64,000 bases of DNA from Rhodomicrobium vannielii ATCC 17100 (GTDB lineage: Bacteria; Pseudomonadota; Alphaproteobacteria; Rhizobiales; Rhodomicrobiaceae), in the NCBI RefSeq assembly GCF_000166055.1, contig NC_014664.1, positions 124,001-188,000 of the forward strand. Reading direction: 5' to 3'. Positions 58,386-64,000 of this stretch are shown piece by piece. The position numbers and the translations under genes are program-made. The notes below the pieces were generated by a model. The model worked only from the letters and a program-made list of their open reading frames with translations. It searched no databases and was not told where the DNA came from. Each line of letters opens with the position of its first letter. Position 1 is the first letter of the stretch.

Positions 58386-59003
58386 TTATCGTGAGTAGAA
58401 TTCGACGACCAGATTCGGCTCCATCACCACCGGATAAGGAACATCCGACAGTTGCGGAATGCGCGAAAGGCGCGCCGTCAGCTTGCCGTGGTCGACTTCG
58501 AGATAGTCAGGCACGTCGCGCTCGGCGCTCTGCGTCGCCTCAAGAACGAAGGCGAGGGGCTTCGCCTTTTCGCGAACTTCGATCACGTCGCCCGCGCGGC
58601 AGCGATAGCTCGGGATGTTGACGCGGCGGCCGTTGACCGAGATGTGGCCGTGGCTGATGAACTGGCGGGCGGCGAACGGCGTCGCGACGAACTTCGCGCG
58701 GTAGACGACCGCGTCGAGGCGGCGTTCGAGAAGGCCGATCAGGTTTTCCGAGGTGTCGCCGCGAAGGCGCGTCGCTTCGGCGTAGATCAGGCGGAACTGC
58801 CGCTCGGTGATGTTGCCGTAATAGCCCTTGAGCTTCTGCTTCGCCTTGAGCTGCGTGCCGAAGTCCGACGTCTTGCCGCGGCGGCGCTGACCGTGCTGGC
58901 CGGGGCCGTATTCGCGCTTGTTGAGCGGGCTTTTCGGGCGGCCCCAAAGATTTTCGCCAAGGCGGCGGTCGATTTTATGTTTCGCGGAAGCGCGCTTCGT
59001 CAT
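58386..59003 (-). CDS. rpsD: 30S ribosomal protein S4
   Basis: A primary 16S rRNA-binding protein that nucleates assembly of the small-subunit body. The 205-residue sequence [68 protein letters not shown] is the standard S4 start. The S4 RNA-binding domain follows ([39 protein letters not shown]). GGAG lies upstream of the ATG. As in many alphaproteobacteria it is outside the S10/alpha operons. It diverges from crtY. Confidence 0.98.
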   Translation of the reverse strand: MTKRASAKHKIDRRLGENLWGRPKSPLNKREYGPGQHGQRRRGKTSDFGTQLKAKQKLKGYYGNITERQFRLIYAEATRLRGDTSENLIGLLERRLDAVVYRAKFVATPFAARQFISHGHISVNGRRVNIPSYRCRAGDVIEVREKAKPLAFVLEATQSAERDVPDYLEVDHGKLTARLSRIPQLSDVPYPVVMEPNLVVEFYSR

Positions 59004-59357
59004 GTCTGTGCTCCAGAATGAGGATGAATGTTGGAGCAGGCCCTTCCTTTGCAGGTTTCCCTGCCGACAGACGGCGCTTAAGCCGTCACGGGCATGCAAA
59101 AAGGCGGCTGTAAGCCACCATCGGGCAGAGATAGCGCTTCGGATGGGGCGAGGCAAGCGCAAAACTGAGTGTGTGCTGCGGTGTGAAATGAAAGGGAACA
59201 ATACTGACCGAGATCGGATTTTGCCGCAAGCTCGGGCCTGACAAAGCTCAAACACGAAAAAGTCAAACGACCGAACTGGATTTAAAACAGGTTTCCGGGA
59301 AACCTTATACGGGCAGCGCCGTTGACATAGGTCAATTCTGAGGACAAGAGCCCCCGT
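59004..59357. other. Divergent region between rpsD and crtY
   Basis: These 354 bp hold the rpsD leader on the left and the crtY promoter region on the right, including the FNR/FixK-type palindrome at 59322-59335. The middle is A+T-richer than the genes around it. I see no coding region or RNA gene; the S4 autoregulatory leader known from other bacteria cannot be recognised by eye. Confidence 0.5.
59322..59335. promoter_or_regulatory. FNR/FixK-type box upstream of crtY
   Basis: TTGACATAGGTCAA is a perfect TTGAC-N4-GTCAA palindrome and fits the alphaproteobacterial FnrL/FixK consensus TTGAY-N4-RTCAA at every defined base. Its centre is only 29 nt before the crtY start codon. That is too close for classical activation at -41.5 of crtY unless crtY starts further in, so repression under low oxygen is more plausible. 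Confidence 0.6.
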
Positions 59358-60548
59358 ATGAGCGACCGAGATTTCGACGTGATCTTTGCTGGCGGTGGCC
59401 TTGCAGCCACGCTCGCAGCCTATCGTCTCCGCCAAGTCAAGCCGGAGCTATCCGTCCTCGTTCTAGAAGCCGACGACAAATTCGGGGGGAACCACACATG
59501 GTCCTTCCACACTACCGATATATCAGAGGACGCATGGGCGTGGATTGCGCCCTTTGTCGCACATTCGTGGTCCGAGCAGCAGGTGCGCTTCCCCAAACAC
59601 ACGCGCACGCTGAAATCCGGCTACAACTCCATCTTTTCCGAAACGCTGCATGACGCGGCTCTTCCGGTTCTGAAAGACAGTGTGCGGTTTTCGACCCGTG
59701 TTCTGAGCGTATCGCCGCATCAGGTCGTGCTCTCGGGCGGCGAGGTGCTGCGCGCGCCCTGCGTCATCGATGCGAGGGGCATCGGGCGCGTGGACAACCT
59801 GACTATCGGCTATCAGAAGTTCCTGGGATTGGTCGTCCGCTTCGAACGGCCGCACGGGCAACCCTATCCGATTATCATGGATGCGACGGTTCGCCAGCGT
59901 GACGGATATCGTTTCGTGTATACCCTGCCTTTCACGGACGACACCATGCTGATCGAAGACACATATTATAGCGACAACCCGGCCATCGACGCGCACACGC
60001 ACCGCGAGCTTTGCCTAGACTACGCGCGCGAACGCGGCTGGCAGATTGCTGAGATCGAGCGCGAAGAGCGTGGCGTGCTGCCGATCGTGCTTGGCGGCGA
60101 CGTGTCGGACATCCTCGAAAAGAACGCCGATGGTGTGCCGGCGCTCGGCCTGCGCGGCGGCTTTTTTCACCACACCACGAGTTATTCCTTCCCATTCGCG
60201 GTGCGTTGCGCCGATGCTATCGCCGCCATGGATCATCTGACGAGCGAGTCGCTTCATCGCATCACCCATAAATGGGCGCACCAGCACTGGAGGGAGCAGC
60301 GGTTTTTCCGCCTCCTGAACCGTATGCTGTTCTGGGCCGCGAAGCCCGAGACGCGCTATCGCGTACTGCAACGCTTCTACGATCTGCACGAGCCGCTCAT
60401 CGAGCGCTTCTACAGCTCAAGCCTAACTCTTGCGGATCAGGCCCGGATTCTTATAGGCTGGCCACCTGTGCCTATTCATAAAGCTGTAAGGGTTATGGGG
60501 GAAACCCGAGTTAACCCCATCCCTCAGCCTGTATCATCGCCAAGCTAA
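59358..60548 (+). CDS. crtY: Lycopene beta-cyclase CrtY
   Basis: Cyclises both ends of lycopene to give beta-carotene. The 396-residue flavoprotein begins [22 protein letters not shown], a dinucleotide-binding fold typical of CrtY. Further signatures are [19 protein letters not shown], the [38 protein letters not shown] block and [24 protein letters not shown]. The last is the conserved cyclase motif near the C terminus. It is followed by crtB after 14 nt, so the two form an operon. A putative oxygen-responsive box lies immediately upstream. Confidence 0.93.
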   Translation: MSDRDFDVIFAGGGLAATLAAYRLRQVKPELSVLVLEADDKFGGNHTWSFHTTDISEDAWAWIAPFVAHSWSEQQVRFPKHTRTLKSGYNSIFSETLHDAALPVLKDSVRFSTRVLSVSPHQVVLSGGEVLRAPCVIDARGIGRVDNLTIGYQKFLGLVVRFERPHGQPYPIIMDATVRQRDGYRFVYTLPFTDDTMLIEDTYYSDNPAIDAHTHRELCLDYARERGWQIAEIEREERGVLPIVLGGDVSDILEKNADGVPALGLRGGFFHHTTSYSFPFAVRCADAIAAMDHLTSESLHRITHKWAHQHWREQRFFRLLNRMLFWAAKPETRYRVLQRFYDLHEPLIERFYSSSLTLADQARILIGWPPVPIHKAVRVMGETRVNPIPQPVSSPS

Positions 60549-60562
60549 CCGAGCTGAAAAAT

Positions 60563-61537
60563 ATGGACCCGATCATCGCACTCAGCCACGAGCTTATCGA
60601 GAAAGGTTCCAAGAGCTTTGCCATGGCGGCGAAGCTCTTGCCGCGTGACGCGCGCTACGACTCAATGATGCTTTATGCTTGGTGCCGTCACTGCGACGAC
60701 GTGATCGACGACCAGATCCTCGGTTTCAACCGGGAGACAGGTAGCGAAAAATCGCCGCAGGAACGCCTCGAAGGGCTGCGCCGCGATACGGCCGCTGCGC
60801 TTGCCGGAACGGCGACCGAGCCCGTTTTCGTGGCGCTGGGTCGCGTGGCGCACAAGCATCACATTCCCGAGCGCCATCCGATGGAGCTTCTGCGCGGCTT
60901 CGAGATGGATGTGAACGAGCGCGTTTACGAGACCCTCGAAGACACGCTGGACTATTGCTATCACGTCGCGGGCGTCGTTGGCGTAATGATGGCGATGATC
61001 ATGGGTGTGCGCGAGCGGCCGACGCTGAACCGCGCGTCCGATCTCGGCATCGCGTTCCAGCTCACCAATATCTGCCGCGACGTGGTGGAAGACGCGAAGG
61101 CCGGTCGCCTTTATCTTCCGCGACAGTGGCTTCGCGAGGCGGGCGTCCCGGAGGACAAGGTCGCCGATCCGCAATATCGTCGCCAGGTTTACGAGGTGAC
61201 GAAGCGTCTTCTATGTGAAGCGGACCAGTATTATCGTTCGGCCATGTTCGGCATGCAGCGGCTTCCGCTTGGCGCAGCGGTCGGCATCGGCGCGGCGCGG
61301 CGGGTCTATCGCGACATCGGTAGGCTTGTTGCAAACAGGGGCGAAAGCGCTTGGGACGGTCGCGCCATCGTCGGGCCGATGCGCAAGCTTGCGGCGGCAC
61401 TCTCGGGAGCGACGGCGGCGGTTCGCGCGCATACAACGCTCAGGATTGGCTATGCGCCCCCGCGCGATGGCCTTTGGACGGTGCCGGAACTCGGTAAGCC
61501 CACGCGGCGGAACCGGCCGTTCGCGTTTCTGCGATAG
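60563..61537 (+). CDS. crtB: Phytoene synthase CrtB
   Basis: Joins two GGPP molecules head-to-head to phytoene, the first committed step to C40 carotenoids. The 324 residues contain the first aspartate motif YAWCRHCDDVIDDQ and the second LGIAFQLTNICRDVVEDAKAGRLYLP. The mid-region YCYHVAGVVGVMMAMIMGV is also characteristic. It is the second gene of the crtYB unit and ends before a hairpin terminator. Confidence 0.96.
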   Translation: MDPIIALSHELIEKGSKSFAMAAKLLPRDARYDSMMLYAWCRHCDDVIDDQILGFNRETGSEKSPQERLEGLRRDTAAALAGTATEPVFVALGRVAHKHHIPERHPMELLRGFEMDVNERVYETLEDTLDYCYHVAGVVGVMMAMIMGVRERPTLNRASDLGIAFQLTNICRDVVEDAKAGRLYLPRQWLREAGVPEDKVADPQYRRQVYEVTKRLLCEADQYYRSAMFGMQRLPLGAAVGIGAARRVYRDIGRLVANRGESAWDGRAIVGPMRKLAAALSGATAAVRAHTTLRIGYAPPRDGLWTVPELGKPTRRNRPFAFLR

Positions 61538-61564
61538 CGCGCGACGTATTCCATTATCATGCTC

Positions 61565-61592
61565 GGGCGAAGGCAACTTCGCCCTTTCGTTT
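61565..61592 (+). terminator. Terminator after crtB
   Basis: GGGCGAAG pairs perfectly with CTTCGCCC around a GCAA tetraloop, followed by TTTCGTTT. It begins 28 nt after the crtB stop. The interrupted T-run makes it moderate in strength. Confidence 0.65.
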
Positions 61593-61758
61593 GTGCAGCC
61601 TCATTCCGGGGGATTTACCCCTTCACGGTTGTCCGACGCTCCCTGAGCGTTGCGGTCTCGAAAGGGCGCCGCAATCGGGAAGGGCGCGCGTGAGGTAGCA
61701 CCGCTGCATTTTGCGAAGCGCGGTGAAGCACATGCACAATCAGCATCAAGGTTGAACC

Positions 61759-62430
61759 ATGGAATTTGCCGTCCTCGCTCGCGGCGACGAAGATCGCCTG
61801 GAACAACTCATTGCGATCTATCGGGCCTCCATCGCGCGCGCGGAGCAGAAGCCGGAATGGATGGTGCGCGAGATGCTTGGCGATACGAGCCGTCGGCTTC
61901 TCGTGGCGCTCGATGAGGGGCGCGTGATCGCGTTCGCCATCTGCTATTTCGCGCCCGACGATGCATTTTGGCTTCTCGAATATCTCGCGGTCGACGCAAA
62001 CATCCGGTCGGGTGGCGTCGGCGGGCGGACCTATGACGCGGCGCGCGCTCTTGCCGCCGAAGTCGCGCCGGGCGCGCCGTGTCTGCTCGAAGTCGACGCG
62101 CCCCGCCTTGGCGCGCCCGACACCGACGATGCGTGGAGGCGCTTGCGGTTTTACCAAAGGTTCGGCTGCCGTAGGGTTGAGGGCCACACCTATGTGCTGC
62201 CGTTCGGCCTGCCCGGGGAGGTACCGCCAATGTGGCTGCTGGTCGACGGGCTTAAGGGGCAGGAATCGGTGTCAGCCGACACGGTGGCCGCCTGGCTGCG
62301 CGGGATTTACACAGGCGTATACGCACAAGCTGCGGACCATCAGCTGATCACTGCGATGATGCAGCCGCTGGAAGGCAAGGGGACGGTTAGATTGAGGGCG
62401 CTTGATGCGTCGCCGTCTTCCGGCGCTTAA
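61759..62430 (+). CDS. GNAT-fold acetyltransferase-like protein in the crt cluster
   Basis: A 223-residue protein with a GNAT-like core: RRLLVALDEGRVIAFAICYF, then WLLEYLAVDANIRSGGVGGRTYDAA (a beta4/acetyl-CoA loop variant) and AWRRLRFYQRFGCRRVEGHTYVLPF. The C-terminal 60 residues are extra. Substrate unknown. It sits between crtB and crtZ, and its TAA overlaps the convergent crtZ stop through a shared TTAA. Any role in carotenoid metabolism is only positional. Confidence 0.75.
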   Translation: MEFAVLARGDEDRLEQLIAIYRASIARAEQKPEWMVREMLGDTSRRLLVALDEGRVIAFAICYFAPDDAFWLLEYLAVDANIRSGGVGGRTYDAARALAAEVAPGAPCLLEVDAPRLGAPDTDDAWRRLRFYQRFGCRRVEGHTYVLPFGLPGEVPPMWLLVDGLKGQESVSADTVAAWLRGIYTGVYAQAADHQLITAMMQPLEGKGTVRLRALDASPSSGA

Positions 62431-62969
62431 TGCAGCGTCTCGCCGTTCGGCGTGAAGCGCTTCGCGTCCAGCTTGTTGCGCTGGGCCGCGCGCAGCGGCG
62501 CGAGTTCCTGAAGCTTCTTCTTGAGGCGGTCCGGCGATGGCGGGAAGACGAACCCGAACGACACGCAACCGGCTTTGCCATCCACGGCATGATGCAGCCG
62601 ATGCGCTTGATAAAGGCGGCGGAGATAACCGCTTTTCGGATGGATGTTCACGCCGAGGCGGTGATGCACCAGCACGTCATGCGCGAGGAAATAGACGAAG
62701 CCATAAGCCGTGACACCTGCGCCGACGACCCAAGCCCATGTCGGGCCGCCGAACTGCACGCCCCACGCGATCAACGCAATGGCGATGCCGGCGAAGAAGA
62801 TGCCGAACGCGTCGTTAAGCTCCCACGCGCCGGTTCTCGGCTCGTGATGACTTTTATGCAGCACCCAGAGGAAGCCGTGCATGACGTATTTGTGGAGGAA
62901 CCATGCGGTGCCCTCCATGAAGAAGAAAACGGCGAAGAACAATGCGATGTAAAGTAGCCAGTCGCTCAT
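62427..62969 (-). CDS. crtZ: Beta-carotene hydroxylase CrtZ
   Basis: A non-haem di-iron membrane hydroxylase of the fatty-acid hydroxylase superfamily. It adds 3-hydroxyl groups to beta-carotene to make zeaxanthin. The 180 residues have about four hydrophobic helices and the histidine set HKYVMH, HKSHHEPR, HDVLVHHR and HRLHHAV, matching CrtZ. It lies 23 nt after crtE on the same strand, so crtE-crtZ form an operon. Confidence 0.92.
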   Translation of the reverse strand: MSDWLLYIALFFAVFFFMEGTAWFLHKYVMHGFLWVLHKSHHEPRTGAWELNDAFGIFFAGIAIALIAWGVQFGGPTWAWVVGAGVTAYGFVYFLAHDVLVHHRLGVNIHPKSGYLRRLYQAHRLHHAVDGKAGCVSFGFVFPPSPDRLKKKLQELAPLRAAQRNKLDAKRFTPNGETLH

Positions 62970-62992
62970 CGATCCTCTGCCGTTGTTCGATC

Positions 62993-63919
62993 CTATGCGC
63001 TGACGACGAGCTTCCCTCGAAACTCCGGCATCAGCTCGGAAAATGCTTCTGCTAGCCGCGAGGCGAACGCCGTGAACAGACGCCCGTCGCTTCCGGCTGC
63101 CTGAGCCGCTGCAACCGCCGCGCCCACGCCGCCTTCGATCTTGGTGCGGCCGATTTCCGCCGCTTCCGTCACGCCGAGCAGGCTCGGGAAGGTGGTGCGC
63201 CCGGAATCCTTGGACGTGTCCTTGCCTGCGCGGTCGCTCGTCGCATGCGCGTCGAGCACGTCATCTAAGATTTGGAATCCTACGCCGAGATCAAGACCGA
63301 ATTTGCGCATTGCGGGGCGCGCGGCTTGATTATTCGCAACTATCGCACCGCATTCGGCTGCGGCGGCGAAAAGAGCGCCGGTTTTCTGCGCATACATGGT
63401 TTCGAGCTGCGCTTCGTTCATGGTCGCGCGGTAGTCCGCGAGGTCGTCATGCTGGCCGCGCACCAGCCCTTCGAGGCCGACGGACCATTCGAGCACGCCA
63501 ACGGCTTCGGCGCGCTGGTCGGCCGAAAGCTTTGCCGAGGCGGCGGCGACGCCATAGGCGCGGTTCATGAGGCCGATCGAGGCGAGAATCGCCGTCGCCT
63601 CACCGAAGACGCGGTGATTGGAGGGGATGCCGCGCCGGGTGGCTGCGTTGTCCATGCAGGGCAAATCGTCGAGGATCAGCGAGGAGGTGTGGATCATCTC
63701 GACCGCGCAGGCGAGGTCGAGCGCATCGCTTTCACGACCGCCAAGTTCGCGGGCGGCAACGAGCGTCAGCACGGCGCGGACACGTTTGGCGGGGGCGAGA
63801 AGGCTGTGCCGCAGCGAACCCTGCAATGGATCGAGTGGCCCGTCCAACCGAACCAGTTCCGCAAGCCGCGACTCGATTTTCGCCCGCAGCATCATGTAAA
63901 CGTCTAGCTGGCCGCCCAT
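62993..63919 (-). CDS. crtE: Geranylgeranyl diphosphate synthase CrtE
   Basis: Adds IPP to farnesyl diphosphate to form GGPP, the substrate of CrtB. The 308 residues have the chain-length/first aspartate region MIHTSSLILDDLPCMDNAATRRGIPSNHRVFGEATAIL and the second motif FQILDDVLDA. SLLAPAKRVRAVLTLVAAREL replaces the GGKRxRP block of IspA, as in other CrtE. The ATG has GGGAA upstream; MMLRAK eight codons later is an alternative. First gene of crtE-crtZ. The remaining 81 bp of the window show nothing further. Confidence 0.9.
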   Translation of the reverse strand: MGGQLDVYMMLRAKIESRLAELVRLDGPLDPLQGSLRHSLLAPAKRVRAVLTLVAARELGGRESDALDLACAVEMIHTSSLILDDLPCMDNAATRRGIPSNHRVFGEATAILASIGLMNRAYGVAAASAKLSADQRAEAVGVLEWSVGLEGLVRGQHDDLADYRATMNEAQLETMYAQKTGALFAAAAECGAIVANNQAARPAMRKFGLDLGVGFQILDDVLDAHATSDRAGKDTSKDSGRTTFPSLLGVTEAAEIGRTKIEGGVGAAVAAAQAAGSDGRLFTAFASRLAEAFSELMPEFRGKLVVSA

Positions 63920-64000
63920 GTAAGATTCCCGTAGTGGTAACTTGACGATGGCTTGATGTTGGCCTCTATCTGTCCGATGCCCGTTGAAAGACTACGTAAA

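Overview
The window is high-GC chromosomal DNA, mostly housekeeping, and fits an alphaproteobacterium of the Rhizobiales/Hyphomicrobiales type. The supporting signs are a MucR/Ros regulator, HisKA_2-type and PAS-rich sensor kinases, a seven-iron FdxA, a BcsS-like outer-membrane protein, an alphaproteobacterial crt cluster and GTGA/TGATG gene overlaps. The beta-carotene/xanthophyll genes under a possible FNR/FixK site would fit a purple non-sulfur genus such as Rhodomicrobium, but no photosynthesis gene is visible, so the genus is a guess. I saw no rRNA, tRNA, insertion sequence, prophage or CRISPR array.

Layout. 0.2-5.3 kb (minus): a PAS/HisKA_2 kinase, then mraZ-rsmH followed by a GH31 glycosidase where ftsL/ftsI would normally be. 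5.3-6.1 kb is gene-less and carries two oppositely oriented MraZ-type operator arrays. 6.1-12.2 kb: acetoacetyl-CoA synthetase, an AsmA-like protein, a BcsS-like barrel and a lipoprotein hydrolase. 12.2-18.6 kb is a molybdenum region: modABC (minus), PEP carboxylase, then the molbindin gene mop, with TATA-rich palindromes before modA and mop. 18.6-30.5 kb: a tyrosine phosphatase-like protein, prpE, katE, a parvulin, argJ-mutT, a LysE exporter and secA. 30.7-38 kb: a lytic transglycosylase, a MoeB-like E1 enzyme, a GNAT protein, a PAS_5 protein, MucR, pxpB-pxpC and tesB. 38-42.7 kb: a UbiH-type monooxygenase, a hydrolase, murJ and a small secreted cysteine-bearing protein.

42.9-50.5 kb holds the paired periplasmic defence and repair genes for a bacterial alpha-2-macroglobulin with an intact thioester and PBP1C. 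These are followed by a Tat-exported OpgD/OpgG glucan protein, a four-PAS hybrid kinase with a convergent single-domain receiver, ispA, mtgA, fdxA and rpsD. 59.3-64 kb is the carotenoid locus: crtY-crtB (plus) faces crtE-crtZ (minus), with a GNAT gene between them. These genes cover GGPP to phytoene and lycopene to beta-carotene to zeaxanthin, but the desaturase crtI is not in the window.

I found no convincing new multi-gene system. The points most worth checking are the head-to-head MraZ operators at 5.4-5.6 kb, the perfect FNR/FixK-type palindrome 22 nt before crtY, the paired Mo-boxes around modA and mop, and the gene-less stretch between mucR and pxpB.
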